Of a stretch of DNA of 64,000 nucleotides, positions 1-9,168 are shown piece after piece. Each line of letters begins with the position of its first letter. The stretch's first letter is position 1. The translations under genes were made by a program, and so were the position numbers. The notes under the pieces were generated by a model. The model did no database searches. It was given only the letters and a program-made list of their open reading frames with translations, and had not been told where the DNA came from. Source of the stretch: Bacillus alkalicellulosilyticus (GTDB lineage: Bacteria; Bacillota; Bacilli; Bacillales; Bacillaceae_F); NCBI RefSeq assembly GCF_002019795.1, contig NZ_KV917381.1, positions 4,124,068-4,188,067 of the forward strand, given 5' to 3'.

Positions 1-519
1 TTCTGGCGTTTGACCTGACACTACTTTTGTAATTGATTTAAAAGTATGTTTTTTATCTCCAGGGTTTATTCTTTCAGGAGAATAACCTATAAAGAAGTCC
101 TCTCCTGACTTTAATCCTGACTCTTTTTCTAGTATAGGTAGACATACTTCTTCAGTTGCACCAGGATATACTGTAGATTCATACACAACAATTGTTCCTT
201 TTGTTAAGTGCTTACCAACTGACTCTGACGCCTTCTCCAACGGTGTAAAATCAGGAAGTTTATTAATATTGATTGGTGTAGGGACAGCCACAATAATGAA
301 GTCACAATTAGAAAGAGCTGAAGCATCTGTAGTAAATGTAATATCAGCTGCTTTAAGCTCATCTTCACTTACTTCATTAGTAATATCTATGTAGTTTTTC
401 AGAGTGTTAACTCTCTGCTCATTTATATCAAATCCAACTATTGAATGTTCTTGACCAAAAGCTACTGCAACTGGTAAACCAACATACCCTAATCCGACAA
501 CGCCAATTTTTCTATCCAC
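1..519 (-). CDS. Nucleotide-sugar dehydrogenase, N-terminal part (runs off the window)
   Basis: This is the first 173 codons of a UDP-glucose/UDP-N-acetylhexosamine 6-dehydrogenase-type enzyme, which oxidises a UDP-sugar to its uronic acid with NAD+ for surface polysaccharide synthesis. The N-terminus has the Rossmann motif GVVGLGYVGLP. It is followed by VAVPTP and ESTVYPGATEE, as in the TviB/WbpA branch, and by GYSPERINPGD. The start is GTG at 519, preceded by an AAGGTGG ribosome site about 8 bases upstream; no ATG fits. The C-terminal half lies outside the window, so the exact substrate cannot be set. Its neighbours are polysaccharide-modifying genes, which fits a capsule or exopolysaccharide role. 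Confidence 0.88.
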   Translation of the reverse strand, partial: MDRKIGVVGLGYVGLPVAVAFGQEHSIVGFDINEQRVNTLKNYIDITNEVSEDELKAADITFTTDASALSNCDFIIVAVPTPININKLPDFTPLEKASESVGKHLTKGTIVVYESTVYPGATEEVCLPILEKESGLKSGEDFFIGYSPERINPGDKKHTFKSITKVVSGQTPE

Positions 520-849
520 TGTTTATTCCACCTTTTCTATTGAATTCACCATTTATAATGTGAATGGCTTAACAAAAAGCCACATAATAAAGACATTAAC
601 TTTATTGATTTCACAGCTATTTTATATTATACCCGAAACCTAGACAAAATAATAAGTACTTCAACAAATTATACCATATGTAGCTATACAATTTTATCTC
701 ATATATAGTTATGTGTCTACTATAGAAAAAAACTACAATTAACCATTTGTTTTTAATACTAAACTAATATATTTTATGATATATTTATAGTCATATAGAC
801 TTATTGAAACATCAATATATACACATAACAAAAAATCGAGGTGAAAAAA
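520..849. other. Intergenic region between divergent genes
   Basis: These 330 bases separate the minus-strand dehydrogenase from the plus-strand protease. The stretch is very AT-rich. A TATAAT on the minus strand (626-631) could be the -10 box of the dehydrogenase, but no good -35 box sits at 17 bases. I see no gene or repeat here. Confidence 0.4.
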
Positions 850-3150
850 TTGAGACTTACAATTTCCTTTTTAATATTTTTTATCGCTATATCTTTTATT
901 GCTCCTAGTAATTTTGCTCTTTCTTCTGATGAAGAAGAAAAATATATCGTTCTATTTAAAGACAAGGTCAACAAAGATGAAATTGAAGCCTTCCGAGGTG
1001 AAATAGAGGATGAGTACGAAAATATTCCTGCGGTTTCAATTTCAATACCAGAAACAGCGATTGAAGCATTAGAGAAAAACCCCAATATCATTGCAATCGA
1101 GCCGGACCAGACTATCGAGATTCAGCAGCAAACAAAGGACTGGGGTATAGAAAGAGTATTCGCACCAAGAGCTTGGCAATCAGGGGTAACCGGAAAAGGA
1201 ATTAATATAGCTGTCGTTGATACGGGAATCGCAACTCATGGTGATTTAATAATTTCTGGTGGTGTATCCTTTGTATCGAACTCATTTATTGATGATAACG
1301 GGCACGGAACACATGTTGCAGGTATAATTGCAGCCCAAAATAATAGCTTTGGAACCGTCGGAATCGCACATGAATCAAATATATATGCAGTTAAAGTACT
1401 CGACAAAAATGGTAGTGGGTATTTATCAGATTTAATTAAAGGTATTGATTGGGCGATCTCCAATAATATGGATATTATTAACCTAAGTCTTGGCGCACCG
1501 ACTCATTCTTCTTCACTACAAGAAATCGTTGAAAAAGCATATAGTAAAGGTATTTTAGTAGTTGCTGCAGCTGGGAATTCTGGGAAGACTGATGGTACAG
1601 GAGACACGGTAGCTTTTCCTGCTCGATATCCTACAGTTATAGCCGTTGCAGCCACAGATGCTAGAGATGCAAGGGCTTCTTTCTCAGCAACAGGATCTAC
1701 TGTTGAAGTTTCAGCTCCAGGAGTAAGGATTCTAAGTACGCACTTAAACCAAAAATTCAGTTCATTAAGTGGTACTTCAATGGCTGCCGGATACGTTACA
1801 GGGAATATAGCTTTACTAAAACAAGCCCATCCTTCCTTATCTCATACTGAAATAAGAAAAAAGTTACAACAGGACACCATTGATTTAGGTACTCCTGGTA
1901 GAGATAGTAGATTTGGATTCGGATTATTGCAAGCTCCATATATTGAAGAACATGACCAATTAAACCAAGTATCAGCTGCTCCTACAGCAAACGAACTACT
2001 TGAAGTAGTAAATAATGCTACCACTTCATCAGAAAGATTAGCAGCATATATTGAAGGAGTTCTCCTGTATCCAAATGACCAACGATTTATCTCAGGAATT
2101 AACACAAGTTCTCGCTCATTGTTAAATTGGGCCAGTCAACAACATCAAAATGGCCGTTATGATACTGCAATAGGACGATATGAGTTTATACTTTCAGCAC
2201 CATACTTAGACAAGAGCATTAGTAATGAAACATCAGTAAAACTTTCTTATGCTAATCAAAATAAACGAATACCAACGGCTCAATCTCTTATTAACTTGGC
2301 AAATACCTTAAGCACTTCTTCAGAGAGGTTAACAATATTTTTTAATGGTTTTGGGTTATATCCTTCTGATTCAAGGTTTGAATTCGGTATTAATGCGAAC
2401 GCTCGGTCGTTATTAAACTGGGCTACTCAACAACATCAACAAGGACAATATGTAACAGCTTCAGGGCGATATGAGTTTATTCTATCTGCACCAATTTTAA
2501 ACAACACTATTAAAATGGAAACTGAAACCAAACTGAGTTACTCTAAGAAATTGAGCAAACTACCATCACCTAGGTCCATTATTGATTCATCCAATAGAAT
2601 GTCGACTACTTCCGAGAAGCTAACAATATTATTTGGTGGGGCTCATTTATATCCTGGTGATGCAACTTTGATTTCAGCCATAAATTCAAATTCACAATCT
2701 TTGTTAAATTGGGCTACTCGTCAACACCAACTAGGGCGGTTTGATACAGCCACCGGACGATATGAATTTATACTTTCAGCTCCGATTCTAAACCATAACA
2801 TCAAAAGGGAAACGGAAATTAAATTGCAATACGCTAAACTTGGGAAGAAAATACCTAGTGCTCATTCCCTGCTTAACAAAGCAAGTAGTGAGTCGACTTC
2901 ATCTGAAAGACTATCTTTATTTATAGATGGTTACCTTCTTTACCCTGAAGATTCGAGGTTTGTAACTGGCATTAACAACAACGCTCACTCCCTTTTACAA
3001 TGGGCTTCACAGCAACATCAACTTGGGCGATTCCAAACAGCAATTGGTCGTTATGAATTCATCTTATCTTCACCTGTATTACGGAATAACATACGGCAAA
3101 CAACACGCCATAATTTAAGTCTTGCTCAACAAGAAAAAAGGTTACGTTAA
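850..3150 (+). CDS. Secreted subtilisin-like serine protease (S8) with four C-terminal repeats
   Basis: This is an extracellular endopeptidase. A hydrophobic signal peptide is followed by an I9-type inhibitor propeptide (about residues 30-90) and an S8 catalytic domain. The catalytic triad is Asp in VVDTG (about 124), His in NGHGTHVAG (about 152) and Ser in SGTSMA (about 310). Four tandem units of exactly 97 residues follow, starting near residues 393, 490, 587 and 684. Each carries a SER/SEKL...LYPxD...SLLNWA...QHQ...GRYEFILSAP pattern that I do not recognise. They may anchor the enzyme or bind the wall or glycan. The start is taken as TTG at 850, because GAGGTGA just upstream is the ribosome site; a GTG at 841 would put the site inside the gene. 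A terminator follows. Confidence 0.9.
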   Translation: MRLTISFLIFFIAISFIAPSNFALSSDEEEKYIVLFKDKVNKDEIEAFRGEIEDEYENIPAVSISIPETAIEALEKNPNIIAIEPDQTIEIQQQTKDWGIERVFAPRAWQSGVTGKGINIAVVDTGIATHGDLIISGGVSFVSNSFIDDNGHGTHVAGIIAAQNNSFGTVGIAHESNIYAVKVLDKNGSGYLSDLIKGIDWAISNNMDIINLSLGAPTHSSSLQEIVEKAYSKGILVVAAAGNSGKTDGTGDTVAFPARYPTVIAVAATDARDARASFSATGSTVEVSAPGVRILSTHLNQKFSSLSGTSMAAGYVTGNIALLKQAHPSLSHTEIRKKLQQDTIDLGTPGRDSRFGFGLLQAPYIEEHDQLNQVSAAPTANELLEVVNNATTSSERLAAYIEGVLLYPNDQRFISGINTSSRSLLNWASQQHQNGRYDTAIGRYEFILSAPYLDKSISNETSVKLSYANQNKRIPTAQSLINLANTLSTSSERLTIFFNGFGLYPSDSRFEFGINANARSLLNWATQQHQQGQYVTASGRYEFILSAPILNNTIKMETETKLSYSKKLSKLPSPRSIIDSSNRMSTTSEKLTILFGGAHLYPGDATLISAINSNSQSLLNWATRQHQLGRFDTATGRYEFILSAPILNHNIKRETEIKLQYAKLGKKIPSAHSLLNKASSESTSSERLSLFIDGYLLYPEDSRFVTGINNNAHSLLQWASQQHQLGRFQTAIGRYEFILSSPVLRNNIRQTTRHNLSLAQQEKRLR

Positions 3151-3156
3151 TAAAAG

Positions 3157-3192
3157 GAAAATCCCCTTCATCTATATGAGGGGGATTTTCTA
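3157..3192. terminator. Bidirectional terminator between protease and AlgJ-like gene
   Basis: GAAAATCCCC (3157-3166) pairs with GGGGATTTTC (3181-3190). T/A-rich flanks on both sides let it serve both convergent genes. Confidence 0.85.
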
Positions 3193-3200
3193 AACCTACA

Positions 3201-4382
3201 CTAATCTAGTTCATACATTTCTCCTGATACATTAGTATCATTGTATACAAAGAGGACCATACCGATTTTGTTATCATCTATATATTCGGAAATACTTCCA
3301 CGATAATGTCGCGGATCCACATAATATGTGTGATGAAAATGCTGAGCAATCAGATGAACAACTGGATTTACGTAAGAGTCTTTTATCACAAGTAGATTTG
3401 GTTTATCCGTATTTTCGGGAAAAGTAAACTTTAATTCTGCATAATCACCTGTAAATAAGGTCGAATAGTCCATATAATCTTCTTTAATTCCGACTGCATA
3501 TACTTTACTAAAATCGTCAAATTTCCCACGTTTTCCCGTCGTCCGCACATCGAATTGTGCAAAATCATAGTTAGGCACAAATATGCACGCTTCTTCTTTT
3601 GTGCCGTCAAACATTAAATACAGATTTCGATTTCTACTCCCGCTAAAAAATGTTTGTTCAGTACATTCCTTTTTAAAATCATCATTTTGATATGGTTTTT
3701 CCTTAAATGTTAATGATGTTTCACTTATCGATTCAATAATATATTGATACCCATGAAATGCTCCATCCATATTCCAATGATGGTCAGTCTTAAAATAAAA
3801 ACCTTCCAGTACGTCCATGTTAAACATTTTGGTAAAGTAAGAATATAAGTCTATTACTTGGTAGCTTCCACTTAAATTTTCTAGGAAATATTCTCTACTA
3901 GCAAGGTCGTAGTTTGTAATGAAATCCGGGTATTTATGTTGAAGTACCGTATTTTTATGAGCACTAAAAGCAAAATAAAATTCTACATCTCTATATTTAG
4001 GATTTTGCGCAATCCTATTAACATTAGCTAAACCTTTATCAATTTCTCCCTCTTTAATAGCTGATCTCGGTTTATTTAACAACCACCCATCTTTTGCCAC
4101 TACCACATCATTTACAATTGTTTTATTTAATAAAAGCTCCATTCGAGTTGCTGTCTTTATAAAAAAATCCCTATTATATATTTGATCAGAGTAATACCTT
4201 TCGAAAGTACTAGAAAACTCTGGATTTAAAATTGTTTTTATTGTAATTTCAGGTAATTGTTCTAGTGTTCTATTTTCAATATTTGAACTAGCTTTGTCCG
4301 GGTAAAAATAAGTTATAATTCCAATACTAGAAATAGTCAGTAGGAAGATTAATGAAAAAAACTTAGCTCCTAAATTTCCCAA
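3201..4382 (-). CDS. DHHW-family (AlgJ/AlgX-like) O-acetylation partner protein
   Basis: This is a membrane-anchored extracytoplasmic protein that probably transfers or carries acetyl groups onto an exopolysaccharide, working with the MBOAT protein encoded just before it. One N-terminal membrane segment (about residues 8-26) precedes an SGNH-like domain. The family signature TDHHWNMDGA lies near residue 198 and a DSY motif near 330, matching the D-H-H-W and catalytic Ser positions of AlgJ/AlgX relatives. The start is TTG at 4382, directly after an in-frame stop; the ribosome site is a modest GAGTGA. It lies 20 bases after the MBOAT stop, so the two form an operon. The polysaccharide substrate is not known. 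Confidence 0.82.
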   Translation of the reverse strand: MGNLGAKFFSLIFLLTISSIGIITYFYPDKASSNIENRTLEQLPEITIKTILNPEFSSTFERYYSDQIYNRDFFIKTATRMELLLNKTIVNDVVVAKDGWLLNKPRSAIKEGEIDKGLANVNRIAQNPKYRDVEFYFAFSAHKNTVLQHKYPDFITNYDLASREYFLENLSGSYQVIDLYSYFTKMFNMDVLEGFYFKTDHHWNMDGAFHGYQYIIESISETSLTFKEKPYQNDDFKKECTEQTFFSGSRNRNLYLMFDGTKEEACIFVPNYDFAQFDVRTTGKRGKFDDFSKVYAVGIKEDYMDYSTLFTGDYAELKFTFPENTDKPNLLVIKDSYVNPVVHLIAQHFHHTYYVDPRHYRGSISEYIDDNKIGMVLFVYNDTNVSGEMYELD

Positions 4383-4402
4383 TTATACGTCACTCTTTTC
4401 AT

Positions 4403-5812
4403 TTAAAATCTAAAGTAAAGAAACGGATTGTACGTCATTTTAACTACATATGAAATAGTAAGAAACAAAATGGCACTATAAATTACTGTATTAAATATCC
4501 AGTTATATTTTACTAATCCTTTAATTTCACTAATTTTTCCTGCTATGACACTGATTAGAGGTGTAGAAAAGATAATAGCAATAAGAAAAACTATCATATT
4601 ATCATAAATTAGTAGATAGGTGGCATTATCAATCCATTTAAAATGGTTAACCCAAAACATTGTTTTTAGATAATCTATTGAAAATAAAAAATTATCTGCT
4701 CTAAAAAAGACCCAGCCAATCATGACCAATAAAAGTGCATATGCATGCTGTAGCGGCGTCCACATTTTCTTTATAATTTTTTCAAAACCGGCTTTTTCAA
4801 TCGCTATAATTAAACCAAAATATAATCCCCAGCATATGAATGTCCAGCTTGCTCCGTGCCAAATTCCAGTTAAAGCCCATACTATAAAGAGGTTTCTGTA
4901 CATTTTTATTCTCGAAACCTTATTTCCTCCAAGAGGAATATAGACATAGTCTCGAAACCAACTTCCTAAGCTGATATGCCATCTTCTCCAAAACTCAGAA
5001 ATGGATTTAGAGATATATGGAAAATTAAAGTTTTCATTGAAATGAAATCCAAACATTTTACCTAATCCAATAGCCATATCCGAATAGCCCGAAAAATCAA
5101 AGTAGATTTGCAGAGTAAAGGCCAATATTCCTACCCAAGCTAGCAGAATACTAATTTCACTTGGGTCTTGAGAAAACACATTATCCGCCACAAGACCTAA
5201 TGGGTTAGCTATTATAACTTTTTTGGCCAATCCGACCATAAATCTCTGTGTCCCTTCGGAAAAGACATTAAAGTTAAAAACTCTATTTTTAATTTGGTCT
5301 TGTATTACCGTATATCTAACAATTGGTCCCGCAATTAGTTGTGGGAAAAGAGAGATATACAACGCTAAATCTAAAGGGTTTTTTTGAACTCTTGCATCGT
5401 TTCTATAAACGTCAATTAAATACGACACTGCTTGAAATGTATAAAAAGAAATTCCTATAGGTAGCGGTAACGGCTCGTTATTAATGGAAAGATTAAATAT
5501 AACGTTAATATTATCTATAATAAAATTTATATATTTGTAATAACCTAATATGGCAATATTCACCGTTATCGTTAGTCCTAAAGCAACCTGCTTAGATGCC
5601 TTGTCTTTATATTTATTAATCAATAAACCTGAAAAATAGTTAACTGTTATTGAAATAATCATTAAAATAACGTACTTTGGTTCTCCCCAGGCATAAAAAA
5701 ATATACTACATAATAATAGTATAAGATTTCTTAATTTTACTGGAGAAATATAATATAGTAATAATACCACTGGTAAAAAAAGAAATATAAAAACCACACT
5801 ACTAAAGACCAA
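4403..5812 (-). CDS. MBOAT-family O-acyltransferase (AlgI-like)
   Basis: This is a polytopic membrane acyltransferase that moves acetyl groups across the membrane for polysaccharide O-acetylation. At 469 residues it matches the usual AlgI length. It has about 10-12 hydrophobic segments, an FWRRWHISLG motif and the invariant His in LTGIWHGASW (near residue 318). The start is TTG at 5812 behind a strong GGAGGAG site. It is first in a two-gene unit with the DHHW protein. A related but clearly diverged MBOAT lies at 16.5 kb with a different partner set, so the organism probably acetylates two glycans or two positions. Confidence 0.9.
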   Translation of the reverse strand: MVFSSVVFIFLFLPVVLLLYYISPVKLRNLILLLCSIFFYAWGEPKYVILMIISITVNYFSGLLINKYKDKASKQVALGLTITVNIAILGYYKYINFIIDNINVIFNLSINNEPLPLPIGISFYTFQAVSYLIDVYRNDARVQKNPLDLALYISLFPQLIAGPIVRYTVIQDQIKNRVFNFNVFSEGTQRFMVGLAKKVIIANPLGLVADNVFSQDPSEISILLAWVGILAFTLQIYFDFSGYSDMAIGLGKMFGFHFNENFNFPYISKSISEFWRRWHISLGSWFRDYVYIPLGGNKVSRIKMYRNLFIVWALTGIWHGASWTFICWGLYFGLIIAIEKAGFEKIIKKMWTPLQHAYALLLVMIGWVFFRADNFLFSIDYLKTMFWVNHFKWIDNATYLLIYDNMIVFLIAIIFSTPLISVIAGKISEIKGLVKYNWIFNTVIYSAILFLTISYVVKMTYNPFLYFRF

Positions 5813-6046
5813 TAATTCTCCTCCAATTTATATATATATTGTAATGAATCAATAGTAATGATTTTTACTCTATTGCGCAACACTTTTTTACTACTTATTA
5901 CATTTTTGTAATACTAGCTTAGTACCAATGTATCTCTCCATAATTTATCAGGATCAGTTAAATTTACAATTGCCAGTGTCATTAGATGTATCATATAATA
6001 ATCTATGATTTAAATAAATATTAATCAACAATATATATTAATTTAG

Positions 6047-6086
6047 CCTCAGTCTGAAAATCTAATTTGATTTCTGAGGTTTTTCT
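6047..6086 (+). terminator. Terminator-like hairpin upstream of the acyltransferase gene
   Basis: CCTCAG (6047-6052) pairs with CTGAGG (6074-6079), with inner AAATC/GATTT pairing and a following TTTTTCTTCTT. No gene precedes it on this strand. It may be an attenuator in the leader of the next gene or a leftover terminator. The rest of 5813-6160 shows only AT-rich sequence. Confidence 0.5.
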
Positions 6087-6160
6087 TCTTGCGCCTAATT
6101 TACTATTTACTATTTACTATTTTAAAATAACTATAATTCTGTTTTTTGGAGTGATTTAAT

Positions 6161-8182
6161 ATGGAACTATACAAAAAATCAGATAGAAAAAAAAGAATGG
6201 AAATTGAGGGCCTTCGAGCAGTTGCGGCTCTATTAGTAGGTATATATCATATATGGTTTGGTAATGTTTCAGGTGGTGTCGATGTATTTTTCGTAGTATC
6301 CGGTTTTTTGATAACGACTTCGTTATTGTCTATGCTTGAACGAACTAATAAAATTGATATATTAGGATTTCTTGTCCGTCTTACAAAAAGGCTATTCCCT
6401 GCAGCGTTTACAGTTCTTTTTGTTGTGACGCTAGCTTCTATTTTTTTACTCCCAGAACTTCGTTGGCATCAGACTATATCTGAAACCTTTGCCTCTGCAC
6501 TCTATTATCAAAATTGGCAATTGGCAATAAATTCTGTTGATTACCTTGCACAAAATAATGAAGCTAGCCCATTTCAACATTATTGGGCTATGTCAATACA
6601 AGGGCAATTTTATCTTATTTGGCCACTATTATTAATAGTAACAGTATTCATTTCAAAATTTCTTATAAAAAAATCCGTTCGTTCAATTTTCCTAGCGATG
6701 TTAATCTTTGTGTTTATTATCTCTTTTAGTTACTCAATCTATTTAACCAATGTAAACCAACCCTGGGCTTATTTTGACACATTTACAAGAGTATGGGAAT
6801 TTAGTCTTGGTGGCCTTTTAGCTTTATTGATAGCTAACATTCAGATAAAAAAATCGATAAGTGCTTTTATGGGCTGGTTGGGGTTATTTGGGTTGATAAG
6901 TTGCGGTATGCTCCTACAAGTATCAACCGTATTCCCTGGCTACGCAGCCTTATGGCCTACGTTAAGTGCGGCTTTAATTTTACTGGCAGGGAATCAAGGT
7001 GGGAAATTTGGTGTTCACACACTGCTTAGTTCCAAACCATTGGTTACCTTCGGAAGTATTTCATATGGATTTTATTTGTGGCATTGGCCTATATTAATTT
7101 TTTATTATATCTTATCTGGTAACGAGCAAGTTTCCTTCTTACATGGACTTTCCATTATGCTAATTTCTGTCCTACTCTCTTACTTGACAACTACATTTGT
7201 CGAGAAACCATTACGAAAAAGCTCTAATATAAATACAACCTTGAAAACCGCTCGTGTATCATTGAGTTTATTAGTTCCTGTTTTAATATTAACAACAGCA
7301 TGGTATGGGGCAACAAAATATATTGAAAGTAAGCAACCTGTTTTTGCAATTGATATGGCTGAAAATGAACAATACCCAGGGGCAACGGTATTAATTGAAG
7401 GTTTTGATTATGAGATCGAAACTACTAATGACTCCTTCATCCCTAGACCCATTGAAGCTAGAAGAGACTTACCAAAAGTTTATAATGATGGCTGCCATCA
7501 AAAACAAGGAAATCCAGAAGTTATTGAATGTAAATATGGTGAAGGTGATAATTATGACTATACCATTGCTGTTGTTGGAGGATCTCACTCTGCTCATTGG
7601 CTTCCAACTCTTGAGGTTATTTCTGAACAAGAGAACTTTCGAATCTTAAGTTACACAAAAAGCTCTTGTCGGTTTTCAAACGATTATGATGTTGAAGAAG
7701 ATTGCCAAAAATGGAATGAAAACCTAATGGATTTATTAATAAATAGCAAACCGGATTTAATCTTTACAACAGCAGATGTAGGTAGGTTTGTAAATCCTAA
7801 TGTACCAAAAGGTTTTGTAGACCATTGGGAAAGATTAAACGAACATGATTTACAGGTTTTAGCTATTCGAGATAATCCATGGTTTGAATTCGATGTCCCT
7901 ACTTGTGTTTATGAAAATGGTGTAGATTCTATGGAGTGTATCGTTGAAAGAGAACAAGTTTTACCTTCAGAAAGTGCATGGAGTAGGTTGGAGAATCCAC
8001 CATTAAATGTCCATTACATGGATTTAAGCGATTATTTGTGTGATGAAAAATATTGTGGACCTGTGGTTGGTAATGTTCTCGTATATCGAGACAAAAACCA
8101 CATTACAGCAACATATGCTAAAACCATCGCACCTATGTTCCGTAAAGAGCTATTAGATGTTTTAGAAGTAATACAAAAATAA
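6161..8182 (+). CDS. Acyltransferase-3 / SGNH fusion (OafA/YrhL-type)
   Basis: This two-part O-acetyltransferase should act on peptidoglycan, teichoic acid or exopolysaccharide. Residues 15-370 form the polytopic acyltransferase-3 domain, with RMEIEGLRAVAALLV at the start, the catalytic His in YHIWFG (H30) and GGVDVFFVVSGFLI. After a linker, residues 465-670 are an extracytoplasmic SGNH domain with Ser475 in VGGSHSAHW and a C-terminal D...KNHITATYA (Asp/His) block. ATG at 6161 has GGAGTGA 8 bases upstream. It is a single gene with its own terminator. YrhL and OatA are close family relatives; the acceptor here is not determinable. Confidence 0.92.
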   Translation: MELYKKSDRKKRMEIEGLRAVAALLVGIYHIWFGNVSGGVDVFFVVSGFLITTSLLSMLERTNKIDILGFLVRLTKRLFPAAFTVLFVVTLASIFLLPELRWHQTISETFASALYYQNWQLAINSVDYLAQNNEASPFQHYWAMSIQGQFYLIWPLLLIVTVFISKFLIKKSVRSIFLAMLIFVFIISFSYSIYLTNVNQPWAYFDTFTRVWEFSLGGLLALLIANIQIKKSISAFMGWLGLFGLISCGMLLQVSTVFPGYAALWPTLSAALILLAGNQGGKFGVHTLLSSKPLVTFGSISYGFYLWHWPILIFYYILSGNEQVSFLHGLSIMLISVLLSYLTTTFVEKPLRKSSNINTTLKTARVSLSLLVPVLILTTAWYGATKYIESKQPVFAIDMAENEQYPGATVLIEGFDYEIETTNDSFIPRPIEARRDLPKVYNDGCHQKQGNPEVIECKYGEGDNYDYTIAVVGGSHSAHWLPTLEVISEQENFRILSYTKSSCRFSNDYDVEEDCQKWNENLMDLLINSKPDLIFTTADVGRFVNPNVPKGFVDHWERLNEHDLQVLAIRDNPWFEFDVPTCVYENGVDSMECIVEREQVLPSESAWSRLENPPLNVHYMDLSDYLCDEKYCGPVVGNVLVYRDKNHITATYAKTIAPMFRKELLDVLEVIQK

Positions 8183-8199
8183 GTAAATATACAAGTTTG

Positions 8200-8239
8200 G
8201 CTGATTCCATATTCGGTTTCCTGGAATCAGCTGTTTCTT
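8200..8239 (+). terminator. Terminator of the acyltransferase gene
   Basis: GCTGATTCCA (8200-8209) pairs perfectly with TGGAATCAGC (8222-8231), followed by tgtttcttt. Confidence 0.85.
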
Positions 8240-8368
8240 TGCCCAAACTAGGTTAACAGCTCTTGTTTTAGCTCTATTCCCTAAAACTGTACTCATATTT
8301 TTCCTTCTCTACTCAGGTTAGTTTGTGATATATTGAACATAATTAAGATTACGGAGGGAGTTTAAACC

Positions 8369-9085
8369 ATGAAATCAATTGAAGGAATTATTAGACGGAG
8401 AATCCTTATTAACTATCAAGTCGCCCCTCAATTAATCGAACCTATTCTTCCAAGTCCATTTAAGCCGAAGATTGTAAAAGGAAAGGCCATTGTTGGGGTT
8501 TGTCTTATACGGTTAGAAAATATCAGGCCTTCGGTTTTATCGAATCTTCCACTAGGGGTTTCAAGTGAAAATGCGGCTCATCGAGTATCCGTTGAATGGG
8601 GAGTGAACGGAAAGAACAGAGAGGGAGTTTATATTTTTAGAAGAGATACAAATGCTTTACTTAACAGCTTGGCAGGGGGACGACTTTTTCCAGGAGTCAA
8701 TCATTATTCTAATTTTAACATCCATGAAGTAGACGATTACATTTCTTTTCAGTTGAACTCTAAGGACAGAGAAGTAGAAATATCACTTAAAGGAAAAGAC
8801 TGTGAAAACTTACCAGACACAAGTGTATTTACTTCATTTGATGATATTTCGACCTTCTTTAAAAATGGAGCTGACGGGTATTCTCCAGACCGAAGAAAAA
8901 GCTGTGTTCAAGGGATGTGTTTACAAACTGAGAACTGGAACATGACACCATTCCTTGTTGAAGATCTTTCCCTGACATATTTTCAAAACAAATTTGGAAT
9001 TCCAGTTGACCACATGCAATTTGATTCTGCAGTAATTATGAAAAACATTGACCATAAGTGGGAGAAAATATCTTCTATAGGTTAA
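8369..9085 (+). CDS. DUF2071 (YqjF-like) protein
   Basis: This is a cytosolic protein of the DUF2071 family, related to Bacillus subtilis YqjF and to acetoacetate-decarboxylase-like folds. The biochemical role is unknown. Typical features are the N-terminal INYQVAPQLIEPILP, the middle AAHRVSVEWG and the FPGVNHYSNF stretch. At 238 residues it is full length. ATG at 8369 follows a strong GGAGGGAG site. It is monocistronic, with a terminator before the convergent gpsA. No catalytic residues can be assigned with confidence. Confidence 0.8.
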   Translation: MKSIEGIIRRRILINYQVAPQLIEPILPSPFKPKIVKGKAIVGVCLIRLENIRPSVLSNLPLGVSSENAAHRVSVEWGVNGKNREGVYIFRRDTNALLNSLAGGRLFPGVNHYSNFNIHEVDDYISFQLNSKDREVEISLKGKDCENLPDTSVFTSFDDISTFFKNGADGYSPDRRKSCVQGMCLQTENWNMTPFLVEDLSLTYFQNKFGIPVDHMQFDSAVIMKNIDHKWEKISSIG

Positions 9086-9129
9086 GAAGTACTGGCTTTT
9101 AAAGGTGACGTTTTCGCTCATTGCTTTTA

Positions 9130-9165
9130 GGGTTGGGACGAAAGGTAAAGTCCCAACCCCTTTTT
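9130..9165 (+). terminator. Terminator of the DUF2071 gene
   Basis: GGGTTGGGAC (9130-9139) pairs with GTCCCAACCC (9150-9159), followed by five T. Confidence 0.9.
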
Positions 9166-9168
9166 AGA

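Noticed and set aside
6047-6086. Riboswitch in the leader of the acyltransferase gene
   Set aside because: Only a simple terminator-like stem is present; no known aptamer signature was found upstream of it.
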